A stretch of DNA of 64,000 nt from Actinobacteria bacterium OV320 (GTDB taxonomy: Bacteria; Actinomycetota; Actinomycetes; Streptomycetales; Streptomycetaceae): the NCBI GenBank assembly GCA_001298545.1, contig LJCX01000001.1:186001-250000 (forward strand). The letters run 5' to 3'. Below, in pieces: positions 51,313 through 59,113 of the stretch. Within the stretch, counting starts at the first letter, position 1. Every line of letters begins with the position of its first letter. Under the pieces are notes generated by a model. That model worked only from the letters and a program-made list of their open reading frames with translations, had not been told where the DNA came from and did no database searches. Made by a program: the position numbers and the translations under genes.

Positions 51313-52334
51313 CGGCGCCACCGCAGGGTGTCGTCCACGGCACCGGCGTCGGACGCCGCGCGCAGCACGGCCAGCCGGGTGAAGCGTTGCTCGAAGTCCT
51401 CCCGGGTCAGCCCGTGTTCGCGGTAGGCGTCGGCGAGTTCGAGCGCGCCCTGCTTCACCGTCCACTCGCAGTCGAAGCCGGGTATCGCGGCGCGGAACCG
51501 GGAGAAGTCCACCCGGTACGAGCGCGGATCGGCGCCGTTCTCCCCGGTGATCACCACCTTCGCGCCGGACACCGCCTCGGCGACCTGGTCGGCGATCTCG
51601 GCGACCGTGACGTTGTTGATCTCGCTGCCGATGTTGAACGCCCGGTCGTGCACCGCCTCGCGGGGCGCGGTCAGTGCGGCGGTGAAGGCGCGCGCGATGT
51701 CGGCGGCGTGCACCAGGGGGCGCCAGGGGGTGCCGTCGGAGAGCACCAGGACCTCGCCGGACAGGAGCGCGTGCCCCACCAGGTTGTTGAGGACGATGTC
51801 GGCGCGCAGCCGGGGCGAGTAGCCGAAGGCGGTGGCGTTGCGCATGAACACCGGGCTGAAGTCGCCGTCGGAGAGTGCGTGCAGGTCGTCCTCCACCCGC
51901 ACCTTGGACTCCGCGTACGGCGTCACCGGGCGCAGCGGGGCGTCCTCCGTCACCAAGTCGCCGCCGCCGGCTGCGCCGTAGACGGAGCAGGTCGACGCGT
52001 AGAGGAAGCGCCGCACGCCGGCCTCGCGGGCCAGCCGGGCCAGCCGTACGGAGGCGTGGTGGTTGATGTCGTAGGTGAGGTCCGGCGCCAGCGATCCCAG
52101 CGGGTCGTTGGACAGCGCGGCCAGGTGGATCACGGCGTCCACCCCGGCCACGTGCTCGGCCGTGACGTCGCGCAGGTCCACCCGATGCCCCTGCGGGTCC
52201 GCGGGCGGCGGGCCGAGGACACAGTCGGCGAACAGGCCGGCGTCAAGGCCGACGACCTCGTGCCCAGCGGCCGCGAGGACCGGGGCCATCACGGTGCCCA
52301 GGTAGCCCTGATGTCCGGTCAGCAGTACGCGCAA
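51309..52334 (-). CDS. NAD-dependent nucleotide-sugar epimerase/reductase (extended SDR)
   Basis: 341 residues. LLTGHQGYLGTVMAPVL is the GxxGxxG fold, YASTCSVYGAAGG and TPYAESKVRVEDDL hold the catalytic Ser and YxxxK, and RPLVHAADIARAF is the C-terminal sugar-binding stretch. In context it would epimerise or reduce the NDP-keto sugar made by the neighbouring nucleotidyl- and methyltransferases. Three bases separate it from the deacetylase gene. Confidence 0.88.
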   Translation of the reverse strand: MRVLLTGHQGYLGTVMAPVLAAAGHEVVGLDAGLFADCVLGPPPADPQGHRVDLRDVTAEHVAGVDAVIHLAALSNDPLGSLAPDLTYDINHHASVRLARLAREAGVRRFLYASTCSVYGAAGGGDLVTEDAPLRPVTPYAESKVRVEDDLHALSDGDFSPVFMRNATAFGYSPRLRADIVLNNLVGHALLSGEVLVLSDGTPWRPLVHAADIARAFTAALTAPREAVHDRAFNIGSEINNVTVAEIADQVAEAVSGAKVVITGENGADPRSYRVDFSRFRAAIPGFDCEWTVKQGALELADAYREHGLTREDFEQRFTRLAVLRAASDAGAVDDTLRWRR

Positions 52335-52337
52335 GGT

Positions 52338-52985
52338 TCATTCCCCCAGGTCGAGAGTGAGTTTGTGGACGGCGAACGCCTCGGCGTAGCGCGCGTGGCA
52401 TTCGATACCGCGGATCCGGGCCAGACCGAGGAAGGCCTCCCGGTCGTACCAGGGCCGGTGCCGCTGCGAGGGGTAGTGCTCCTGCAGCAGCCGCACCTTC
52501 TGTTCGGCGATCTCCGGCGACAGCGGCTGGTACGCCGTCGGACGGCCGAGATCGCCGTCCCACTTGACGATCTCGTAGCCGAGTACGAGGTGGTCACGGA
52601 ACGCGGTGGGTATCAGCTGCGCCAGACCGCGGTGATCCTGGTGCGCGTCATCGGTACGCGGGGCCAGCACGAGATCCGGCTCGGTCTGCCCGCGCAGTTC
52701 CTCGACCGCCGCCTTGGCCTCCTCCCAGTGCGCGGGCAGCCGGCCGTCCGGCAGCTTGTGCACGGTCAGCCGCAGGTCGGCGCCCGGGCAGAAGGCGGTG
52801 AGCGCGGCCTGCTCCTCCAGCTCGCGCTCACCGCCACCGCCGGAGAGCACCAACGCGTCGACCCGGACACCCGGGTGCGCGAGGCACAGCGTCAGCAGCG
52901 TGCCGCCGGCCCCGATGGCGATGCCGTCGCAGTGCGCGCCCACCGCGACGATCCGGTCGAGGCGCCCGGCCCCGAGCCGGATCAC
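52338..52985 (-). CDS. PIG-L/LmbE family deacetylase-like protein with altered metal motif
   Basis: 215 residues from the GTG at 52985. The fold of zinc GlcNAc de-N-acetylases is recognised by VAVGAHCDGIAIGAGGTL, VLSGGGGERELEEQ and APRTDDAHQDHRGL. The first motif is normally A-H-x-D-D. Here His18 and the first Asp are present, but the second Asp, a zinc ligand in MshB, is Gly (codon at 52923-52925). The third ligand His is retained. It may be inactive, bind metal differently, or act on a different bond. It overlaps the nucleotidyltransferase stop by 4 bp. Confidence 0.85.
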   Translation of the reverse strand: MIRLGAGRLDRIVAVGAHCDGIAIGAGGTLLTLCLAHPGVRVDALVLSGGGGERELEEQAALTAFCPGADLRLTVHKLPDGRLPAHWEEAKAAVEELRGQTEPDLVLAPRTDDAHQDHRGLAQLIPTAFRDHLVLGYEIVKWDGDLGRPTAYQPLSPEIAEQKVRLLQEHYPSQRHRPWYDREAFLGLARIRGIECHARYAEAFAVHKLTLDLGE

Positions 52986-53809
52986 GCCCTCGCTCCGGAG
53001 CCGCCACGGCCGCCGGTCGCGCTCGCCTCCACGCCGTCCCGCTCCCACACGGCCCACGGGCGGTCGCCCCGGGCGTAGGCGTCGTCGAGCGCGGCCCGCT
53101 CCTTCACGGTGTCGGTCGGCTTCCAGAAGCCGCGGTGCTGGTGCGCCACCAGCCGCCCGCGCTTGGCCAGTTGGCCGCATCCGTCGGCGACCAGGTCCCC
53201 GTTCTCCGGGATGTGGTCGAAGATCTCCTGGCGGAGCACGAAATAGCCGCCGTTCTCCCACAGCGGCAGTTCGCTCACCGCGGTGATGCCCCCCACCAGG
53301 CCGTCCTCGCCCAGGTCCACGCAGTGGAACGAGGACTGCGGCGGCACCACCATCATCGACGCACCGGCGTCGCGCCGGGCGAACCGGTCGATCATCTCCG
53401 GCAGCGGGGCATCGGTGAGCACGTCGGCGTAGTTGGCGAGGAACATCTCGTCGCCGTCCAGGTGGTGCCGCACCCGGCGCAGCCGCTCCCCGATCGGCGA
53501 CTCGATGCCGGTCTGCGCGAACGTGATCGTCCAGGAGGCGATGTCGGTGGACAGCAACTCGGTCTGCCCCTTGCGCAGCACGAAGTCGTTGGACGTCGTC
53601 TCCTCGTAGTTGAGGAAGAAGTTCTTGATGTGATGAGCCCCGTACCCGAGGCACAGGATGAACTCCGTGTGCCCGAAGTGCGCGTAGTAGCGCATGACAT
53701 GCCAGATCAGCGGCCGCGGGCCGACCATCGCCATCGGCTTGGGCACGTCGTCGGAGGCACCGTTGCGCATCCGCATCCCGTAGCCGCCGCAGAAGAGAAC
53801 GACCTTCAT
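52982..53809 (-). CDS. Sugar-1-phosphate nucleotidyltransferase, glucose-1-P cytidylyltransferase-like
   Basis: 275 residues. FCGGYGMRMRNGASDDVPKP is the nucleotide loop with the Lys of the PKP motif. The length and the segment LGYGAHHIKNFFLNYEE are those of RfbF-type CDP-glucose synthases and not of RmlA. It would open a nucleotide-sugar pathway (CDP- or dTDP-activated). No CDP-glucose 4,6-dehydratase is seen next to it. ATGA overlap with the methyltransferase gene. Confidence 0.85.
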   Translation of the reverse strand: MKVVLFCGGYGMRMRNGASDDVPKPMAMVGPRPLIWHVMRYYAHFGHTEFILCLGYGAHHIKNFFLNYEETTSNDFVLRKGQTELLSTDIASWTITFAQTGIESPIGERLRRVRHHLDGDEMFLANYADVLTDAPLPEMIDRFARRDAGASMMVVPPQSSFHCVDLGEDGLVGGITAVSELPLWENGGYFVLRQEIFDHIPENGDLVADGCGQLAKRGRLVAHQHRGFWKPTDTVKERAALDDAYARGDRPWAVWERDGVEASATGGRGGSGARA

Positions 53810-55041
53810 GCCTTGACCTCGACAATGCTCAGTTCCGGAATGGGGAAGACCAGCCGGCCGCCCCAGTCGTGCACGAAGGACAGCTGCTCGACCAGCTCGG
53901 CCCGCAGGTTCCACGGCAGGACGAGGACGTAGTCCGGCTCGTCGGCGGCGATCTGCTCGGGCGACAGGATCGGGATGCGGGTGCCCGGGGTGAATCTGCC
54001 GTGCTTGTACGGGTTGCGGTCGACCGTGTACGGGAGCAGGTCGGGCCGGATGCCGCAGTGGTTGAGCAGGGTGTTGCCCTTGCCCGGGGCGCCGTAGCCG
54101 ACGACCGTCTCGCCGCGCTCGGCCGCCTCGATGAGGAACCGCAGCAGATCCCGGCGCACCTTGGCCACCCGGGCGGAGAACTCGGTGTACCCGGACAGCT
54201 CCTGCAGCCCGGCGGCCTTCTCCCGGGCCAGCACGTCGGCCACCCGCCCGGTCGGCTCGCCGGCCACCTCGGCCGGCCGGGCCCACAGCCGGATGGAGCC
54301 GCCGTGCGTGGGCAGCAACTCGACGTCCACGAGCGTGAGTCCGCCGCTCGCCAGCGCCCGGGCCGCGGACGCGACCGTGTAGTACTGGAAGTGCTCGTGG
54401 TAGATCGTGTCGTACTGGTTCTCCTCGATCAGGGTCAGCAGGTGCTGCACCTCGATGGAGACCCAGCCGTCGTCGGCGACCAGGGCGCGCAACCCCTGGG
54501 TGAACCCGACGACGTCGGGGATGTGCGCGTACACGTTGTTGGCCACGACCAGGTCCGCCGGGCCGTGCTCGGCGCGGACGTCGGCGCCGGTGGCCGGGTC
54601 CAGGAAGTCCGTGCGCGTCGGCACACCCGCGTCCCGCGCCGCCGCCCCGACGTTCACCGAGGGCTCGATGCCGAGGCAGCGGATCCCGCGGTCCACCACA
54701 TGCCTCAGCAGGTACCCGTCGTTGCTCGCGACCTCGACCACGAACGCGTCGGTGCCCAGATCCAGCCGCCGCACGGTGTCGGTGACGAACGTGCGCGCGT
54801 GCTCCACCCAGGAGGTCGAGTAGGAGGAGAAGTACGCGTACTGGGTGAAGGTCTCCTCCGGCGTGATCAGCGGAGGTATCTGCGCGAGCCAGCAGTCGGT
54901 GCAGACCCGCAGGTGCAGCGGGTACGCCGGTTCCGGCCGGTCCAGTTGGTCCGCGGCGAGAAAGCTCTCGCACGGCGGAGTCGCCCCGAGATCGACGACG
55001 CTCTCCAGCGCCGCCGAGCCGCAGAGTCGGCATCGTGTCAT
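53806..55041 (-). CDS. NDP-hexose C-methyltransferase-like protein
   Basis: 411 residues with the three-part build of sugar C-methyltransferases such as TylC3. A zinc-binding N-terminus (CRLCGSAALE and CTDCWLAQIPP) is followed by a SAM-binding Rossmann domain (VVEVASNDGYLLRHVV, DLVVANNVYAHIPD) and a C-terminal domain (VVGYGAPGKGNTLLNHCGI). The family puts a methyl branch on a keto-deoxysugar, so the product should be a branched-chain sugar. It overlaps the GT4 gene by 4 bp. Confidence 0.88.
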   Translation of the reverse strand: MTRCRLCGSAALESVVDLGATPPCESFLAADQLDRPEPAYPLHLRVCTDCWLAQIPPLITPEETFTQYAYFSSYSTSWVEHARTFVTDTVRRLDLGTDAFVVEVASNDGYLLRHVVDRGIRCLGIEPSVNVGAAARDAGVPTRTDFLDPATGADVRAEHGPADLVVANNVYAHIPDVVGFTQGLRALVADDGWVSIEVQHLLTLIEENQYDTIYHEHFQYYTVASAARALASGGLTLVDVELLPTHGGSIRLWARPAEVAGEPTGRVADVLAREKAAGLQELSGYTEFSARVAKVRRDLLRFLIEAAERGETVVGYGAPGKGNTLLNHCGIRPDLLPYTVDRNPYKHGRFTPGTRIPILSPEQIAADEPDYVLVLPWNLRAELVEQLSFVHDWGGRLVFPIPELSIVEVKA

Positions 55042-56312
55042 CTACTGCCCCCATCCCCCTCGCGCGGGTGACCCCACCGCGAGCCAGTGATCATTTCCCC
55101 TGTCGGCGGCGGGCTGTCCCCGCCGCCGGACCGACCCGCGATCGCGGAGCGGTACCCCTCCACCAGGCGCTCGAGGCCGACGGCCGGGCTGAACCCCTGC
55201 TCGTAACGGCGCCGGGCCGCCCGGCCCATCTCCCGGTTGCGGTCATCGCCGGCCGCGATCCGGCGTATGCCGGACGCGAGCGACGCGGACTCGCCCGGCC
55301 GGTGCAACAGCCCGGTCACCCCGTCCTCGACGAGTTCGACGAAGGCGCCGTGACCGGCGGCGACGACCGGGACCCCCGCCGCCATCGCCTCCACGACCAC
55401 CAGGCCGAACGCCTCCAGCCACGTGGAGGGCGCCACCACGGCGACCGAGCGCGCGATGGCCTTCTGACACTCCGCCGTGTCGTAGAGGCCGACGTACCGC
55501 ACGTCGTCCCGGCCCGCCGCCCAGGCGGCCACCTCTGTCTCCAGTGGCCCCGTGCCGGCGATCACGAGCGGAACGCCCACACCGCCGCCGGCGGCGACCT
55601 CGTCCCACGCGGACATGAGCAGCCGCACGCCCTTGGCCTCCGCGAGCCGGCCGAGATAGAGCAGATGCTCGCCGGTGTCCGTCCGGCGGGCGTCCGGGTC
55701 GGGTACGAAGTTGTGCTTCACCGCCAGCCGCTCGGCCGGCAGGCCGGACCGCACCAGGACGTCGCGTTGTGCCGCGGAGATGCAGAAGAACCGCTCCACG
55801 CCGGACCACCACCGCCGCCGGTTGACCGACAGGCTGACCGCGAGCGGCACCGTCGCCAGCCGGGAGCCGCGGTAGCAGCCGTGCCGGACGGCGGGCAGCG
55901 GCGAGGACCCGACGCACTCGGTGCACGGCCGGCCGTCCCGCTGCAGCGTGCCGGGCGGGCAGACCTGGGTGTAGTTGTGCAGCGTGGCGACGGCGGGCAC
56001 GCCCGCGTCGGCGCAGGCGGCCAGCACGGCCGGCGACAGGAGCGGAAAGACGTTGTGGACGTGCACCACGTCCGGCCGTTCGGTGCGAAGCCGGGCGGCG
56101 AGCTCCGCGCGGACCGCCGGGTTCCACGGCACGAGGAGCGGTATCGCGGCCTTGCCCAGCAGGGACCGGGCGGCGATGTCGTCGCTGCGCCGCTCGAACA
56201 TCTCGACCCGGTGGCCGGCCTCGCGCAGCAGCGCCACCTCCTGGTCGACGACCTTGTTCTCCCCGCTCGGCTGCGCCGAGGCGTAGCGGTTGTGCACCAC
56301 GAGGACGTGCAT
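55038..56312 (-). CDS. Family 4 glycosyltransferase
   Basis: 424 residues, GT-B fold. N-terminal acceptor domain: VVHNRYASAQPSGENKVVDQEV. The donor half includes LLYLGRLAEAKGVRLL and VAPSTWLEAFGLVVVEAMAAG, the E-x7-E motif of retaining GT4 enzymes. A cysteine-containing insert (VCPPGTLQRDG..., CTECVG) resembles the zinc-like insert of some exopolysaccharide GTs. It adds a sugar to the growing repeat unit on the cytosolic side. Confidence 0.9.
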   Translation of the reverse strand: MHVLVVHNRYASAQPSGENKVVDQEVALLREAGHRVEMFERRSDDIAARSLLGKAAIPLLVPWNPAVRAELAARLRTERPDVVHVHNVFPLLSPAVLAACADAGVPAVATLHNYTQVCPPGTLQRDGRPCTECVGSSPLPAVRHGCYRGSRLATVPLAVSLSVNRRRWWSGVERFFCISAAQRDVLVRSGLPAERLAVKHNFVPDPDARRTDTGEHLLYLGRLAEAKGVRLLMSAWDEVAAGGGVGVPLVIAGTGPLETEVAAWAAGRDDVRYVGLYDTAECQKAIARSVAVVAPSTWLEAFGLVVVEAMAAGVPVVAAGHGAFVELVEDGVTGLLHRPGESASLASGIRRIAAGDDRNREMGRAARRRYEQGFSPAVGLERLVEGYRSAIAGRSGGGDSPPPTGEMITGSRWGHPREGDGGSR

Positions 56313-56314
56313 GC

Positions 56315-57583
56315 TCAGGTCACCTCCGTTCTTCGGGCCCCTTGCGGGATGCGTCGTCCGGGGACTTCGGGCGTCGCGAGGGGAGTGGCCGCGGCGGGCG
56401 CCGCCAGCAGCGAGGCGGCCACGGCCAGATGCAGCAGATACGGCGAGGCGTCGCCCAGCCCGGCCTCGGTGTACGACGCGATCGCGCAGTAGCTGATCAG
56501 GAAGATCGCGCAGGCCCTCGACAGCGAGGGTGGCTGCAGCAACGCGACGCCGCCCAGCACGATGACGATCGCCGCCACCAGGGCGACGCCGGTCATGCCC
56601 TGCTCGTGGTAGACGGCCAGCCAGCTGTTGTCGATCGGCAGCCCGCCGAACGACTTGTCGCCCAGGCCCGCGCCGAACAGGTACTCCGAGGTCGAGCGGG
56701 GTGCGGCCAGCAGGGCGTGCCAGACCTTGGCCCGGCCGGTGAGGCTGGTGAAGTTCTCCTGGCTCTGCCCGCGCAGGAACCACGCCTGCAGCGCGGAGCC
56801 GAACCCCACCGCGGCCACGGTGGCGCACAGCACCGCCCAGGCGAAGAACCGGCGGGCGGCGGCGCTGGTCAGGACGAGCGAGGCGATCGCCAACGCCAAG
56901 CCGATGAGCAGGCCGAGCGTGGCCGTCCGGGTGTGGGTCAGCGCGAGCAGGACGAGTGCCGGCACGATGACGACGGCCGCGCTGGTCCTGTCGGTCCGGC
57001 GGCCCAGGACGAGCAGCACGCTGAGCCCGATGATCACCGCGGCGTACTGTCCGATCTGCGGCGGGGTGAGCGGCCACAACGCGCCCACCAGCCGCCCGCC
57101 GTAGAGCTCGGGCATGGCGGCGCCCGGTGAGATGATCGCACCGGCGGCCACCGACCCGAGGACCACGAAGTACATCCTGATGTGGTGCCGGACGAACGTC
57201 AGGCCGCCGTCCCACCAGCGGCTGAGCAGCCACAGCGTGCCGATGAAGAGAGCCAGCCGGGCGCAGCGGAACAGCGCGCCGAACCCGGACTCGAGGTCCG
57301 CGCTGGAGATCACGCTCGGTACCAGCAGCAGGGTGAGCAGGAACCCGAAGGCGCTGGCCCGGATGCGCAGCCGGAGATTGACCGCGAGCGCCAGTGTGAA
57401 CGCGGCGACGAGCGCGCCCATGGTGACCATCTGGATGAGCGAGCGGGGCAGCGGGACGATGGTCTTCGCCCCGGCGGACCCGAGTGTGTTGAGGATCAGC
57501 AGCCCCCAGACCGTCCCGACGATCTTCGACGTGTGATCCGTGTGGTCCGTGTGGTCCGTGAGGTTCTTGTGGTCCGGGCTCAT
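56315..57583 (-). CDS. O-antigen ligase/polymerase (Wzy/WaaL-like) membrane protein
   Basis: 422 residues with ten to twelve membrane helices and a large extracellular loop with SLTGRAKVWHALLAAPRST and FGAGLGDKSFGG, the pattern of the Wzy_C/WaaL family. In an operon with a flippase it most likely polymerises lipid-linked repeats outside the membrane. The N-terminus carries a tandem DHT repeat encoded by 9-bp DNA repeats (about 57530-57560). Start at ATG 57583 assumed; GTG 57592 would add three residues and overlap the upstream gene. Confidence 0.85.
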   Translation of the reverse strand: MSPDHKNLTDHTDHTDHTSKIVGTVWGLLILNTLGSAGAKTIVPLPRSLIQMVTMGALVAAFTLALAVNLRLRIRASAFGFLLTLLLVPSVISSADLESGFGALFRCARLALFIGTLWLLSRWWDGGLTFVRHHIRMYFVVLGSVAAGAIISPGAAMPELYGGRLVGALWPLTPPQIGQYAAVIIGLSVLLVLGRRTDRTSAAVVIVPALVLLALTHTRTATLGLLIGLALAIASLVLTSAAARRFFAWAVLCATVAAVGFGSALQAWFLRGQSQENFTSLTGRAKVWHALLAAPRSTSEYLFGAGLGDKSFGGLPIDNSWLAVYHEQGMTGVALVAAIVIVLGGVALLQPPSLSRACAIFLISYCAIASYTEAGLGDASPYLLHLAVAASLLAAPAAATPLATPEVPGRRIPQGARRTEVT

Positions 57584-57584
57584 C

Positions 57585-59105
57585 TCAACCACCGTCCCGC
57601 GCGCGGAAGGTGCTGCCCACGTCCTGCTGGTACGGCGTGCCCTGCCACTGCACCGAGTCGAGTATCCGGCTCGGGTCGTGGGCGACGAATTTCCATGGCC
57701 CGAGGTAGACGTTGTCGTGCCAGCGGTTGTGCTGCTCGCGGGTGATCGCCTCGGCCACCCGCTCGCCCTGGTACGGCGACCAGTCCGGATAGGTGCCGTA
57801 GTTGGCCAGCACCGCCATGCGGTCGCACTTCACCGTGCAGTCCACGACGGACTTGTCCAGCACGAAGCGGTTGCCGTGGATGTCCACCCGCTGGGTCTTC
57901 CACCGGCAGTCGGCGTAGAGCGGTGCGGTGGCGATCGCCGGCTGCGCACAGCGGTCGGTGCTCTTCACCAGCAACGTGCAGTCACCGGAGGAGGTGTTGG
58001 CGGGGCTGTTGCAGAACCGGTCGGCGTTCTCCCACAGGGTGATCCCGGACCAGTTGTTCTCCAGCACGTTCCGGTAGATCTCGATCTTGTCCGTGCGGGC
58101 TCGGATCCGTGGTTCGCCGCCGGACTCCGACAGGTAGATCGTCGCGAACGGGAAGTTGTCGCCCCGGTCGGCGTACCTGCGGCCCTCGACCCAGTTGTTC
58201 CGCCGGATCGTGTTCTTCCGGATGACCGCGTTGTAGCTGGTCTCGTAGATCAGCGCGGCACCGTCGTTGGCCTCGATCACGTTGTCCTCGACGAGGAAGT
58301 CGTTGTTGTTGGTGTCCGCCCACAACCCGGCTCCCCGGTTGTCGTGCACCCAGTTGCCGCGTATGTCGGCGCCGTCGACGGCCCAGAACTTGACGCCTCC
58401 GGTACAGCCGCAGCCCGGCCGCCGCCGCTCCCAGTCGTCCCGGTTGTTGCCCACGATCTCGTTGCCCTCGACCACCAGGCCGCTGATACGTCCGGAGGCC
58501 TTGTACGCGTTCATGCCGTACTGACCGTTGCCGCGCAGGCAGCTGGCGCTGACCCGCTGGCGGGCACCGGCCATCAGCCCGGCGCCGGAGTTGTTCTGGA
58601 TCGTCGCGTGCTCGATCACCCACCCGTCGGCCGAGTCGTGGTTGACCACGCCCTCGTCGTGCGGCGCGACGAAACCCTGCACGGTCAGGGACCGGATGGT
58701 GACGTCGGGAGCGGTGCCGCCGAACGCGTACTGGTTGGTCTTGCGGCCGTCGAGTACCGCGCCCGGCGCGCCGAGGTAGGTGTCCCCCTTCTTGGGGATG
58801 ACCTGGGCGTAGCGGTCCGGCTCGAGCCTGTGCGTGCCCGGTCGCAGCCAGAACGTGGTGTTCGGGGGGCTGCTCTTGGTCTTCGCGGCCAGGTCACCGG
58901 CCACCGCGGGGTCGACCGTGACCGCGCCCGCCGGCGCCTTCGTCGGCCCGGCCGCGGGCTCGGCACACACCCGGGCCACGGACGTGGCCGGCGCTGAGGA
59001 CGGCTTCGGCCGCGCGCCCGACGTGCTCTCACAGCCGGTCGCCGCCAGCAGGGCCAGCGCCAGCGGTGCCGCCGCCAACGCCCGGTGCCGCCTCTTGATC
59101 CCCAC
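57585..59105 (-). CDS. Right-handed beta-helix lipoprotein, likely polysaccharide lyase/hydrolase
   Basis: 506 residues from the GTG at 59105. The N-terminus is a lipoprotein signal with lipobox LAATGC, so it is anchored outside the membrane. A pectate-lyase-like parallel beta-helix follows, with repeated motifs such as VTIRSLTVQGF, WVIEHATIQNNSGAG, LVVEGNEIVGNN and FLVEDNVIEAND. Cysteines in the C-terminal third (CTLLVKSTDRC, CTVKCDR) may form disulphides. In this operon it probably binds, trims or epimerises the exported glycan; no catalytic residues can be assigned. Confidence 0.8.
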   Translation of the reverse strand: MGIKRRHRALAAAPLALALLAATGCESTSGARPKPSSAPATSVARVCAEPAAGPTKAPAGAVTVDPAVAGDLAAKTKSSPPNTTFWLRPGTHRLEPDRYAQVIPKKGDTYLGAPGAVLDGRKTNQYAFGGTAPDVTIRSLTVQGFVAPHDEGVVNHDSADGWVIEHATIQNNSGAGLMAGARQRVSASCLRGNGQYGMNAYKASGRISGLVVEGNEIVGNNRDDWERRRPGCGCTGGVKFWAVDGADIRGNWVHDNRGAGLWADTNNNDFLVEDNVIEANDGAALIYETSYNAVIRKNTIRRNNWVEGRRYADRGDNFPFATIYLSESGGEPRIRARTDKIEIYRNVLENNWSGITLWENADRFCNSPANTSSGDCTLLVKSTDRCAQPAIATAPLYADCRWKTQRVDIHGNRFVLDKSVVDCTVKCDRMAVLANYGTYPDWSPYQGERVAEAITREQHNRWHDNVYLGPWKFVAHDPSRILDSVQWQGTPYQQDVGSTFRARDGG

Positions 59106-59113
59106 GCGCCCCC

